A program made the position numbers and the translations under genes. 12,545 nt of DNA from Candidatus Gerdarchaeota archaeon (lineage in GTDB: Archaea; Asgardarchaeota; Heimdallarchaeia; JABLTI01): positions 1 through 12,545 of the forward strand of contig JAEORJ010000414.1 in assembly GCA_016840945.1 (NCBI GenBank), written 5' to 3'. The notes under the pieces are model-generated. The model made no database searches. It was not told where the DNA came from and saw only the letters and a list, made by a program, of their open reading frames with translations. Of the stretch, positions 6,409-12,545 are shown piece by piece. Numbering within the stretch: the stretch's first letter is position 1; every line of letters begins with the position of its first letter.

Positions 6409-6660
6409 ATGTTTGGTGGCTATATCGAAAGAATGATGGAAATGGAGTACATCTTCGAGTTTGGTCGAAAGATGGTCTGTCCACATTGCAAGAATGAAAT
6501 TGCCTATGTGAAAGGTTATATGGGCCGAGGTCAAGGACCAAAAATGCCAATAGCTGGTTCAGTTGTTATTTATGTTATGACCTATATGTGTCCAAATTGT
6601 GAATCAATTTTAAATGTTGACCAAGTAGGTTCTGGCAATAGATTATTTGGTGGGCAATAA
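6409..6660 (+). CDS. Small zinc-ribbon protein, function unknown
   Basis: An 83-residue protein with two CxxC knuckles, CPHC (C24, C27) and CPNC (C61, C64), spaced 33 residues apart. This is a classic four-cysteine zinc ribbon. Between them lie a glycine-rich loop (YMGRGQGPKMPIAG) and a hydrophobic strand (SVVIYVMTYM) leading to the second knuckle. The N-terminus (MFGGYIERMMEMEYIFEFGR) is methionine-rich and could form a helix. The C-terminus is short and glycine-rich. Small ribbons like this usually bind nucleic acid or a partner protein, but nothing here identifies a target. A GTGAT ribosome site (6399-6403) lies 5 nt before the ATG. The gene sits alone between the cysS terminator and a multi-T terminator, so it is probably transcribed on its own. 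I do not recognise a named family. Confidence 0.8.
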   Translation: MFGGYIERMMEMEYIFEFGRKMVCPHCKNEIAYVKGYMGRGQGPKMPIAGSVVIYVMTYMCPNCESILNVDQVGSGNRLFGGQ

Positions 6661-6667
6661 TTAGCTA

Positions 6668-6701
6668 TTTTTTTTAACCACCTTTTTTTTATTTTTTTAT
6701 A
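6668..6701 (+). terminator. Multiple T-tract terminator after the zinc-ribbon gene
   Basis: Three T-runs (about 6668-6675, 6683-6690 and 6692-6698) follow the stop codon within 40 nt, with no strong hairpin. Repeated T-tracts are a typical archaeal termination signal. Confidence 0.55.
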
Positions 6702-6720
6702 ATTAATTAGTTGAAAAACG

Positions 6721-6755
6721 TCTTTTATAGCTTAAAGCAATATTAATATAATAGA
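6721..6755 (+). promoter_or_regulatory. Candidate TATA elements for cdc48
   Basis: TTTTATAGC (about 6722-6730) and ATATTAATATAATAG (about 6740-6754) are the only TATA-like elements in the gap before cdc48. Either would leave a leader of roughly 70-100 nt. I cannot choose between them from sequence alone. Confidence 0.3.
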
Positions 6756-6849
6756 AAACTTGAAAACACAAACTAAATGCCCAAAACATAAAGGTAAATA
6801 ATAGCAAAAAATCTCTTATAACCAAGAAGTGATAAAGGGATAGTGAGTG

Positions 6850-9045
6850 ATGATGCCCTCTAAAACAAGTATAACCCTAAAAGTTGCAGAAGCAAGACAA
6901 CGTGATATCGGAAGACAAAAGGTCCGCATCGATGGCTTGTCCATGCGACAAATAAATGTGACAACTGGTGATGTTGTCGAAATTAAAGGAAAGAAAGTGA
7001 CTGCTGCCATTGCTTGGCCTGCTTATCCTGAAGATCAAAATGCTGGCATTATTCGAATGGATAAATTATTGCGAAATAATGCTGATGTTGGTCTATCGGA
7101 GAATGTCACCGTTTCAAAAGCAAATGCTAAGAATGCTAAACTTGTTACCTTAGCTCCTTTCCAAACCCCTGTAGCAATTGATTATAGTTTTGAGAATTTC
7201 GTTAAGAGAAAGCTCCTTGGGTATCCCTTAACTGAAGATGATACTGTACTAATTCCAATTTTAGGCAAGTCACTCCCCTTCACAGTAACATCAACCAATC
7301 CGAAAGGCATTATTAGAATAACTGAGGATACCGAACTAAAAGTAATTGATAAACCAATACAAGTGTCTGATGAAGCTTTACCACGAACCTCCTATGAGGA
7401 TATTGGTGGTTTAGGAGACCAAATTCGGAGAATTCGTGAAATGGTCGAACTACCAATGAAGCATCCGGAACTGTTCCAAAAACTGGGCATTGATCCACCA
7501 AAAGGAGTGCTTCTGCATGGTCCACCAGGTTGTGGTAAGACCTTAATTGCCAAAGCAGTTGCTAACGAGAGCGCTTCAAATTTCGTTACTATTAATGGTC
7601 CAGAAATTATGTCCAAATTTTATGGTGAATCAGAGCAGCGATTAAGACAGATTTTCAAAGATGCTTCTGCAAAAGCTCCAACAATCATATTTATTGATGA
7701 ATTGGATGCGATTGCTAGTAAGAGAGCAGAAGTAACTGGCGAAGTAGAACGTAGAGTAGTAGCCCAGTTATTAGCATTGATGGATGGAATGGTCTCTCGA
7801 GGTGAAGTAATAGTCATTGGTGCAACCAATAGACCTGATGCTATTGATCCCGCTCTCAGACGACCCGGAAGATTTGACCGAGAGATAGAAATTGGTGTTC
7901 CAGATAGAGATGGAAGACGAGAAATCCTATTGATCCATTCTCGAGGAATGCCATTAGCAACTGATGTTAATTTAGATTTAATAGCTGAAAAAACTCACGG
8001 ATATGTAGGTGCTGATTTACAAGCACTTTGCCGAGAAGCAGCTATGAAAGCTCTCAGACGGTTTCTACCAGATATTGATTTTGCTGATAAGCTTATTACT
8101 CCTGAATTATTAGATAATCTCGAGGTAACTCATGATGATATTCAATCAGCGATGAAAGAAATTCAACCTTCAGCTACTCGAGAGGTATTTACCGAAATAC
8201 CCAATATTCGTTGGTCAGATGTTGGGGGATTAGAAGAGCAAGTTAGAGAATTAAAAGAAGCAATTGAGTGGCCTCTTAAATTCAAAGAGTCTTTCACAAG
8301 AATGGGTATTCGGCCACCACGAGGTGTTCTACTCTTTGGTCCTCCAGGTTGCGGTAAAACATTGTTAGCTAAAGCGGTTGCAACTGAAAGTGAAGTTAAT
8401 TTTATCAGCATAAAAGGACCAGAAGTTATGAGTAAATGGGTTGGAGAATCTGAAAAAGCCATACGAGAGATTTTCAGAAAAGCGAAAATGTCTGCTCCAA
8501 CGATAGTCTTCTTTGATGAAATCGATGCTTTAGCTCCAAGGCGAGGAAGTGGTTTTGGTGATTCAGGTTCAACGGAGCGAGTAATCAGCCAACTACTTAC
8601 AGAAATTGATGGTTTGGAAATGATTAAGCAAGTAGTTATTATTGCAGCAACAAATCGACCAGATATCATCGATAGCGCACTTTTACGACCAGGACGATTT
8701 GATAGATATGTACTTGTTTTACCACCTGATAACAAATCACGATTGAAGATCCTTGAGATATTCACTAAAGATATGCCTTTAACAGACGAAGTTGATTTAA
8801 AGGAAATTGCTAAGAGAATTGAAGGATATACAGGTGCTGATATTGAATCTCTCTGCCGTGAAGCTGCAATGTTATCTTTAAGAGAAGATATGAACAGTGA
8901 CATCGTTGACATCAAGCATTTTGAGGACGCTATCAAGAAAGTTCATGCTTCAATAACACCTGATATGATGAAATATTATGAGAAAGCTGCTGAGCGATTC
9001 AAACGGACCACTGTTGAAGTTTCAGAAATGAAACCAATAATTTAG
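6850..9045 (+). CDS. cdc48: Cdc48/VAT-type AAA+ ATPase (p97/VCP family)
   Basis: A 731-residue hexameric unfoldase that uses ATP to thread and unfold proteins, probably feeding the proteasome. The N domain (about 1-175, starting SLTLKVAEA-like SITLKVAEARQRDIG) is the substrate/adaptor-binding double-psi barrel plus four-stranded barrel. D1 has Walker A GPPGCGKT (224-231), Walker B IIFIDE (279-284), pore loop KFYGES (256-261) and the arginine-finger stretch RRPGRFDRE. D2 has Walker A GPPGCGKT (497-504), Walker B IVFFDE (552-557), pore loop KWVGES (529-534) and LLRPGRFDR. Both ATPase rings look active. The C-terminus (VSEMKPII) lacks a proteasome-docking HbYX ending. GTG 6847, ATG 6850 and ATG 6853 are consecutive codons; ATG 6850 is chosen, with AGGGA (6836-6840) 9 nt upstream, but the exact start is uncertain by one codon. 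The product name is certain; direct partners are not encoded nearby. Confidence 0.97.
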   Translation: MMPSKTSITLKVAEARQRDIGRQKVRIDGLSMRQINVTTGDVVEIKGKKVTAAIAWPAYPEDQNAGIIRMDKLLRNNADVGLSENVTVSKANAKNAKLVTLAPFQTPVAIDYSFENFVKRKLLGYPLTEDDTVLIPILGKSLPFTVTSTNPKGIIRITEDTELKVIDKPIQVSDEALPRTSYEDIGGLGDQIRRIREMVELPMKHPELFQKLGIDPPKGVLLHGPPGCGKTLIAKAVANESASNFVTINGPEIMSKFYGESEQRLRQIFKDASAKAPTIIFIDELDAIASKRAEVTGEVERRVVAQLLALMDGMVSRGEVIVIGATNRPDAIDPALRRPGRFDREIEIGVPDRDGRREILLIHSRGMPLATDVNLDLIAEKTHGYVGADLQALCREAAMKALRRFLPDIDFADKLITPELLDNLEVTHDDIQSAMKEIQPSATREVFTEIPNIRWSDVGGLEEQVRELKEAIEWPLKFKESFTRMGIRPPRGVLLFGPPGCGKTLLAKAVATESEVNFISIKGPEVMSKWVGESEKAIREIFRKAKMSAPTIVFFDEIDALAPRRGSGFGDSGSTERVISQLLTEIDGLEMIKQVVIIAATNRPDIIDSALLRPGRFDRYVLVLPPDNKSRLKILEIFTKDMPLTDEVDLKEIAKRIEGYTGADIESLCREAAMLSLREDMNSDIVDIKHFEDAIKKVHASITPDMMKYYEKAAERFKRTTVEVSEMKPII

Positions 9046-9051
9046 AAAATG

Positions 9052-9083
9052 GTGTTCACATGTACGAACATCACTTATTTTTT
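9052..9083 (+). terminator. Terminator after cdc48
   Basis: An imperfect hairpin, GTGTTC (9052-9057) against GAACATCAC (9066-9074, two-base bulge), is followed by a T-run at 9078-9083, starting 7 nt after the cdc48 stop. Confidence 0.55.
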
Positions 9084-9090
9084 CTTCTAT

Positions 9091-9453
9091 CTAAAACCCA
9101 TCCCAGAAGTCAAAAAAGAACCCTAATGCAGCAACTAATTGTTCATCAGAGAGATTACCATAAAATCTGCCAACAGTTGAACCGGAGCTACTTCTAACAG
9201 AACCATTTTCAGCATAACCAATAGTTGAACCACTACTATTGGAAACTCTACCTGAGCTAAAATATCCTATGGTAGATCCCGAGCTATTCATAACTCTACC
9301 AGAATTAAATCGAGCAATTGTGTTTCCGCTTGAGGACATAATAGTCCCACTGGAGATACGACCAATAGTGCTCCCACTTGAATTTAAAACATAATTACCA
9401 TCAATATAACCAATAGTGAAACCAGAACTATTAGCAATCGAAACTCTACTCAT
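9091..9453 (-). CDS. Sixteen-residue repeat protein, probable five-fold beta-flower fold
   Basis: A 120-residue protein built almost wholly of a 16-residue repeat. The core SSG-x-T-[IV]-[GA] recurs with SSG at residues 9, 25, 41, 57, 73 and 89, an exact 16-residue period. Each unit ends in a short variable strand such as YFSSGRVSN or RISSGTIMS. Five full units plus a closing sixth core fit the proteins annotated as five-fold beta-flower; that link is from pattern memory. The tail SDEQLVAALGFFFDFWDGF is a short helix followed by an aromatic cluster. There is no signal peptide or membrane segment, so it is probably cytosolic. The ATG at 9453 is preferred: AGGTG (about 9463-9468) precedes it, and a TATA-like CTATAAGAG at about 9502-9511 would lie inside the longer frame that begins at 9522. 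Function unknown; no catalytic residues are evident. Confidence 0.8.
   Translation of the reverse strand: MSRVSIANSSGFTIGYIDGNYVLNSSGSTIGRISSGTIMSSSGNTIARFNSGRVMNSSGSTIGYFSSGRVSNSSGSTIGYAENGSVRSSSGSTVGRFYGNLSDEQLVAALGFFFDFWDGF
9163..9435 (-). repeat. 48-bp in-frame tandem repeat inside the beta-flower gene
   Basis: The SSG codons start at 9429, 9381, 9333, 9285, 9237 and 9189, each exactly 48 bp apart. At DNA level the units are diverged, with different serine and isoleucine codons, so the repeat is kept at protein level and is not a recent tandem duplication. Confidence 0.75.
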
Positions 9454-9499
9454 AAGAAAATTACACCTAAGAATTTCTACCAGCAAATAGCATTTAAAC

Positions 9500-9512
9500 A
9501 CTCTTATAGAGG
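9500..9512 (-). promoter_or_regulatory. Probable TATA element for the beta-flower gene
   Basis: Minus strand CTATAAGAG within 9500-9512, about 50 nt before the ATG at 9453, would start transcription near 9480. This supports the shorter coding frame. Confidence 0.35.
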
Positions 9513-9589
9513 ATTTTAACATGAAAAAAATGGTTTCAAATCAGCGATTTCCATAATTTTTTAAAGGGCAATCATAGAAAAGTAACCTA

Positions 9590-9609
9590 GGGAATTTTTC
9601 CCATTTTTT
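9590..9609 (+). promoter_or_regulatory. Hairpin and T-run in the leader of the small winged-helix gene
   Basis: GGGAA (9590-9594) and TTCCC (9598-9602) form a perfect 5-bp stem with a TTT loop, followed by six T at 9604-9609. It lies 34 nt upstream of the ATG at 9644 and about 25 nt downstream of a TATA-like TTTTTTAAA (about 9557-9565). It could be a premature-termination element, an operator dyad, or chance. Confidence 0.3.
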
Positions 9610-9643
9610 ACCAATTATTGATGCAAGGAGTTTTATCTGTAAA

Positions 9644-9913
9644 ATGTCAGAAAAAGCAGCAATCTGGAAAACGATGCCACTATCAACAGCAGTTCTCATG
9701 GCAATAGAAAAACGCCAGGGCGTATTACTAGATGATGAATTGATCAAAATACTCTCAATGGAATTTGGTGAAGTATCAAGAACAGAAATAAACCAAATAT
9801 TGTTGGAACTTGAGATTCGTGGATTAGTGCATGTTAGCCATATTACTAAGAATAAAAGAAGAATCGAATCGATCCGCGAAGATATGGTCTATATGGCTGT
9901 TGGTGAGGATTAA
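9644..9913 (+). CDS. Small winged-helix-like protein, putative DNA-binding regulator
   Basis: An 89-residue, mostly helical protein. The order is a helix at 13-24 (LSTAVLMAIEKR), a conserved-looking LLDDELIKILSMEF (28-41), a second helix with SRTEINQILLELEIRGLV (45-62) and a strand-turn-strand near HVSHITKNKRRIE (63-75). Helix, helix, recognition helix and basic wing make a winged helix the likely fold. EIRGLVHV resembles the 'LE..G.I' stretch that precedes the wing in many archaeal regulators. There is no ligand or enzyme domain. The AAGGAG at 9625-9630 is 13 nt from the ATG, rather far, but no closer in-frame start exists. It is divergent from the beta-flower gene with about 190 bp between the starts, so it might regulate that gene or itself. 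It could instead be a protein-protein interaction winged helix. Confidence 0.7.
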   Translation: MSEKAAIWKTMPLSTAVLMAIEKRQGVLLDDELIKILSMEFGEVSRTEINQILLELEIRGLVHVSHITKNKRRIESIREDMVYMAVGED

Positions 9914-9914
9914 G

Positions 9915-9935
9915 TTTTATTTTTAAAATAAAAAA
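9915..9935. terminator. A/T inverted repeat between convergent genes
   Basis: TTTTATTTT (9915-9923) and AAAATAAAA (9925-9933) are exact inverted arms directly after the winged-helix gene's stop. They offer a T-rich tract on both strands between two convergent genes. Confidence 0.4.
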
Positions 9936-9940
9936 TAAAT

Positions 9941-9966
9941 AAGAAGGGTATTATTTCCTTCTTTTT
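9941..9966 (+). terminator. Hairpin terminator overlapping the 3' end of the SBBP gene
   Basis: AAGAAGG (9941-9947) and CCTTCTT (9957-9963) form a 7-bp stem with a 9-nt loop. The T-run 9962-9966 overlaps the end of the second arm. On the plus strand it would stop transcripts from the 9644-9913 gene; its second arm is the antisense of the SBBP protein's basic RKRRK tail codons. Confidence 0.45.
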
Positions 9967-11876
9967 CTAAGAACAAAAACAAATATTGGTAACGTAACTA
10001 GTATCGTTAGAAATCCAAAGATTGATATTTCTTGAGTAAAAGTGGTTGTAGGTAAAATAGTGGTTGAAGCATGTACTGTAAATAAATAAAGATGTGTATT
10101 ATTATCATCTATTGCTATATTATGATTAAATGAATTATCTGATGCTTCAATGTAATATTTAACTAAATCACTACCATTAAATGGACCTAAAGTAGCAATA
10201 TAGGATGTTCCAAGATCTTCTTGCATAACCTCATAAATCCATGAACCAGCATTAACTTGATAATGAAGTGTCACTTGTTCTATCCCACAAATATCTGTAA
10301 TATAAGATCTAACTGTGACGATTTCATCATTAAAAGGAACTAGCGGGTAATGACCAGTATTTGCGATAGATGGGCCAATAATATCATCAATTACGGAAAA
10401 TTTCGTTATGAAAACATCTTGATATCCACCTAGGCTATCGTCATAAGCATTTTGAAGAGGGAAATTATAAGACCTGGTACTGCCCGTTAAAAAGCAACTA
10501 CCATCACTACCTATTGCAATTCTTTGAGCAGAATCAGAGCTACTCCCACCAAGGAAAGTACTCCAAATAAGTGAGTTATTAATAGCAAATTTTGATATAA
10601 AGGCATCAGAAGAATAGCTGTAAGTGTTATCATAAGGATTTATTCTAGGGAAATCAATAGATTGCGTACTACCCGTAACAAAATAGTTTCCATCATAATC
10701 AACAGTAATACCATATCCATAATCAGCACTATTACCTCCAAAGTAGGTACTCCAAAGAAGAGAACCATTTGGATAGAATTGGGTGACAAATACATCATAT
10801 ATGCCACTAAACATACTATCAGTTCCAAGTACAGGAAAATCATACGAACAAGTACGTCCTGTTATGTAGCAGGAATTATTATTAGCCACAGCAATACCAT
10901 ATCCATCATCTGTTAATCCACCGCGAAGGTACGTACTCCAAAGGAGGGTTTTATTAGCATGAAATTTAGCTACAAAAGCATCAGTATAAAAGAAACTGTT
11001 AGAGGTATTATCATACGTATTAATTGTGGGAAAATTAGACGAAGAAGTATAACCTGTTAAATATAAGCTCTCATCATCAGCAATAGCTATATCCATACCT
11101 ACATCATCTGTCTCTCCTCCAAAATAAGTGCTCCAAAGGAGGGAGCAATCATTAGAAAGCTTCGAAATAAAAACATCCCCATCATTTATACCACCACTAA
11201 AATTGTAACTATAGGGCTCTAAAATTGGGAAATTACTAGAATTAGTACTACCTATCAAATAAGAGCGGCCATCACTTGCTACAGTAATACTTTTACCGCA
11301 ATCCTTTTTGTTACCTCCAAGAAACGTACTCCAGAGGAGAGTGCCATTTTCATCTAGTTTAGTAATAAACACATCACAGTTACCACCATAAGTACTATTA
11401 TAGGCATTTAAGGTTGGGAAATTATCAGAATATGTACTTCCTACAATATAACAACAACTATCATCACTGTTAAGTGCAATGCCCCATCCTTCATCTTGGT
11501 TACTTCCACCAAGGAATGTACTCCATAAAAGTGTGCCATTAGAAGAGAATTTAGCAACAAATGCGTCCAAACTACCACCATAGGTATTGTCAAAAGCGTT
11601 TAAAGTTGGAAAATTTTCAGATGAGGTTCGTCCTGTTATATAGGAACTTCCATCACTAGCAATAGCAATACAAGTTCCAATTTCATCAGATCTACTTCCT
11701 AGAAAAGTGCTATAATTTAGTCCATATGATAAAACGATTGCTTTTGGTTTTATAATCTCTGAGTTAATTATCTTTGGTTTAATACTGCTCACAAATTGTG
11801 GTGGTATAGTAAATGAAAAAATGATAAAAAACACTAATGCTCTTTTACAAGCTAATTCAAATGAAAACAAATACAA
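9951..11876 (-). CDS. Secreted SBBP-repeat beta-propeller protein with C-terminal membrane anchor
   Basis: A 641-residue cell-surface protein. Residues 1-31 are a signal peptide (CKR, then a hydrophobic ALVFFIIFSFTIPP core). Residues 53-495 hold seven SBBP repeats of 62-66 residues. Each starts WST[FY][LF]GG (the first NYSTFLGS), passes D-x-G, a strand near xIAxxxDGSxYxTG, then S-x-[ND]-FP, and ends D[AV]F[VI]xKF. Seven units fit one seven-bladed propeller. Residues 500-602 form a beta-rich module (VTLHYQVNAGSWIYE, VKYYIEASDN) like Ig/fibronectin-type domains. A Thr-rich linker (604-614), a membrane helix (about 618-636) and a basic RKRRK end anchor it outside the cell. Several N-x-S/T sites suggest glycosylation. 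The start is TTG (11876-11874), with GAGGG 8-9 nt upstream; no in-frame Met exists until deep in the propeller, and this start keeps the signal peptide. Role unknown: adhesion or ligand binding is inferred, and no enzyme motif is seen. Confidence 0.9.
   Translation of the reverse strand: MYLFSFELACKRALVFFIIFSFTIPPQFVSSIKPKIINSEIIKPKAIVLSYGLNYSTFLGSRSDEIGTCIAIASDGSSYITGRTSSENFPTLNAFDNTYGGSLDAFVAKFSSNGTLLWSTFLGGSNQDEGWGIALNSDDSCCYIVGSTYSDNFPTLNAYNSTYGGNCDVFITKLDENGTLLWSTFLGGNKKDCGKSITVASDGRSYLIGSTNSSNFPILEPYSYNFSGGINDGDVFISKLSNDCSLLWSTYFGGETDDVGMDIAIADDESLYLTGYTSSSNFPTINTYDNTSNSFFYTDAFVAKFHANKTLLWSTYLRGGLTDDGYGIAVANNNSCYITGRTCSYDFPVLGTDSMFSGIYDVFVTQFYPNGSLLWSTYFGGNSADYGYGITVDYDGNYFVTGSTQSIDFPRINPYDNTYSYSSDAFISKFAINNSLIWSTFLGGSSSDSAQRIAIGSDGSCFLTGSTRSYNFPLQNAYDDSLGGYQDVFITKFSVIDDIIGPSIANTGHYPLVPFNDEIVTVRSYITDICGIEQVTLHYQVNAGSWIYEVMQEDLGTSYIATLGPFNGSDLVKYYIEASDNSFNHNIAIDDNNTHLYLFTVHASTTILPTTTFTQEISIFGFLTILVTLPIFVFVLRKRRK
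10398..11714 (-). repeat. Seven SBBP repeat units of about 186-198 bp
   Basis: Codons for the conserved T of the ST[FY] motif start at 11708, 11519, 11327, 11129, 10934, 10748 and 10559, so the period is 186-198 bp. On the plus strand the same spots show a recurring GTACTCCA-type core (for example near 10559, 10748, 10934 and 11327). The units are diverged elsewhere, as expected of an old propeller. Confidence 0.85.
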
Positions 11877-11938
11877 ATTACATCCCTCAATTAATTATAT
11901 CCTCTGAAAGGTAAAAAGTTTATGTCAAAATAACTTTT

Positions 11939-11970
11939 GTTTATAATTTATTAATTAAAATGCTAATTAA
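11939..11970. promoter_or_regulatory. Divergent promoter region with TATA-like element and inverted repeat
   Basis: Between the SBBP gene and the SRPBCC gene, TTTATAATTTATTAA (from about 11940) can serve as a TATA region for either strand. TTAATTA (11951-11957) and TAATTAA (11964-11970) form a perfect 7-bp inverted repeat with a 6-bp spacer. The composition is so A/T-rich that the dyad carries limited weight. Confidence 0.3.
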
Positions 11971-12035
11971 TCTTCAATGCGGAATGGTTTAAATTCCCAA
12001 GATACTACAATGAGAAATAATTAGAGGTTGAAATT

Positions 12036-12518
12036 ATGATTAAAGAACATGTTTTTTCGATAGAACTTGATCATTCAACTGAAAGAATTTGGGCATTGAT
12101 GCAAGATTATGATCTTTGGAAGCAATTCACACAAGCAATAGTTATTGATATAGAAATCTTATATCCAGGAGATAAAAATGGTAATGGGCTTATACGTAGA
12201 GTGCACTACAAATTACCTTGGGGTTCTCGATGTTCAATAGAATTAGTTACGAATGTAAAACCAAATGTTGGTTATACCTACACGATGTTAAGTTTGAAAC
12301 CTGGATTAGACACCAATGGTTTAATAAGGTTAGAAAAATTAGCTGTAGAAAAAACAAGAATTCATTTTGAAGAACGGTTTAATCTAAAAAAACTTCCGTT
12401 GTTATATCGAATGTTAGGAAATAAACTTTACAAACTCATCAATAAACGAAATGAAGAGACCTTTAGAAACCTCTCTAAATGGTTAGATGATCACCCTGAC
12501 TATATGAAAAACAAATAA
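12036..12518 (+). CDS. SRPBCC/START-like ligand-binding protein
   Basis: A 160-residue protein with the pattern of the polyketide cyclase/SRPBCC (Bet v 1-like) superfamily. It opens with a strand and helix (HVFSIELDHSTERIWALMQDYDLWKQF), then an alternating series of beta strands (IVIDIEILYPGD, GLIRRVHYKLPWG, SIELVTNVKPNVGYTYTML, GLIRLEKLAVEKTRIHFEERFNL). It ends with a long amphipathic helix (about 125-155, LYRMLGNKLYKLINKRNEE). The fold encloses a hydrophobic pocket for lipids or other small molecules; the ligand and any catalytic role cannot be told from sequence. There is no signal peptide, so it is cytosolic. GAGGTTG (about 12023-12029) sits 6-7 nt before the ATG. It is divergent from the surface propeller gene and followed by its own T-run terminator. 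Confidence 0.8.
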   Translation: MIKEHVFSIELDHSTERIWALMQDYDLWKQFTQAIVIDIEILYPGDKNGNGLIRRVHYKLPWGSRCSIELVTNVKPNVGYTYTMLSLKPGLDTNGLIRLEKLAVEKTRIHFEERFNLKKLPLLYRMLGNKLYKLINKRNEETFRNLSKWLDDHPDYMKNK

Positions 12519-12527
12519 AATAATTCC

Positions 12528-12535
12528 TTTTTTTT
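12528..12535 (+). terminator. T-tract terminator after the SRPBCC gene
   Basis: Eight T at 12528-12535, 10 nt after the stop codon; no hairpin is visible. Confidence 0.5.
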
Positions 12536-12545
12536 CTAATTTAAA

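Noticed and set aside
8163..8936. 257-codon minus-strand open frame opposite the second half of cdc48
   Set aside because: It is an antisense shadow of the conserved D2 domain: low-complexity Ser/Ile-rich peptide, no ribosome site, and the plus frame encodes unmistakable AAA+ motifs.
6847..9045. Search for a proteasome-docking HbYX tail on Cdc48
   Set aside because: The protein ends EMKPII, which does not match HbYX, so no direct docking claim is made.
9454..9522. Upstream 23-codon extension of the beta-flower gene
   Set aside because: The extension has no repeat character, lacks a ribosome site, and overlaps the likely TATA element at 9500-9512. The ATG at 9453 is the better start.
10398..11714. 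Regular 186-198 bp repeats considered as a CRISPR-like or satellite array
   Set aside because: The repeats are in frame, diverged between units, and translate to SBBP propeller blades. There are no identical short repeats with unique spacers.
11981..11997. GGAAT/ATTCC stem with a GGTTTAA loop that resembles a tRNA T-arm
   Set aside because: No acceptor, D or anticodon arm can be built around it and no CCA-side pairing exists, so it is not a tRNA. At most it is a small leader hairpin.

Overview
The window is A+T-rich and gene-dense, and it looks archaeal. It carries a two-AAA-domain Cdc48/VAT ATPase, a TrmB-type winged-helix regulator, TATA-like elements with T-tract terminators, and a secreted beta-propeller protein held by a C-terminal membrane anchor. 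The mix of an archaeal Cdc48, a bacterial-looking cysteinyl-tRNA synthetase and cell-surface SBBP-repeat proteins fits an Asgard (Heimdall/Loki-like) archaeon best. That lineage call is an inference from gene content and style, not a proven placement.

Layout. 1-83 (-): the first 27 codons of an unknown gene that runs off the window. 189-1025 (-): a TrmB-family regulator interrupted in frame by one TGA at 444-446. The first 193 codons are followed, in the same frame, by 84 codons that still read as a TrmB effector domain. 1190-3086 (+): an ABC-2 exporter pair (ATPase and permease, 1 nt apart), divergent from the regulator; a perfect 9-bp inverted repeat overlaps the TATA-like elements between them. 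3219-4646 (-): a polytopic membrane protein, convergent with the exporter. 4727-4821 (+): two possible overlapping micro-ORFs. 4870-6318 (+): cysS. 6409-6660 (+): a small zinc-ribbon protein. 6850-9045 (+): Cdc48. 9091-9453 (-): a protein of exact 16-residue repeats (probable five-fold beta-flower). 9644-9913 (+): a small winged-helix protein. 9951-11876 (-): a seven-repeat SBBP beta-propeller surface protein with a TTG start. 12036-12518 (+): an SRPBCC/START-like protein.

How the genes relate. The only clear functional unit is regulator, operator and ABC exporter at 189-3086. There the TrmB-like protein probably controls the exporter and perhaps itself. cysS and cdc48 are independent housekeeping genes with their own promoters and terminators. 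The rest appear to be single-gene units. Most genes are bounded by T-tract terminators, several with a clear hairpin.

Main points for a second look are the in-frame TGA inside the regulator with an apparently intact effector domain behind it, the palindrome in its divergent promoter, the micro-ORF pair ahead of cysS, and the two internally repetitive proteins. I found no CRISPR array, insertion sequence, tRNA or rRNA, and no clear undescribed multi-gene system.
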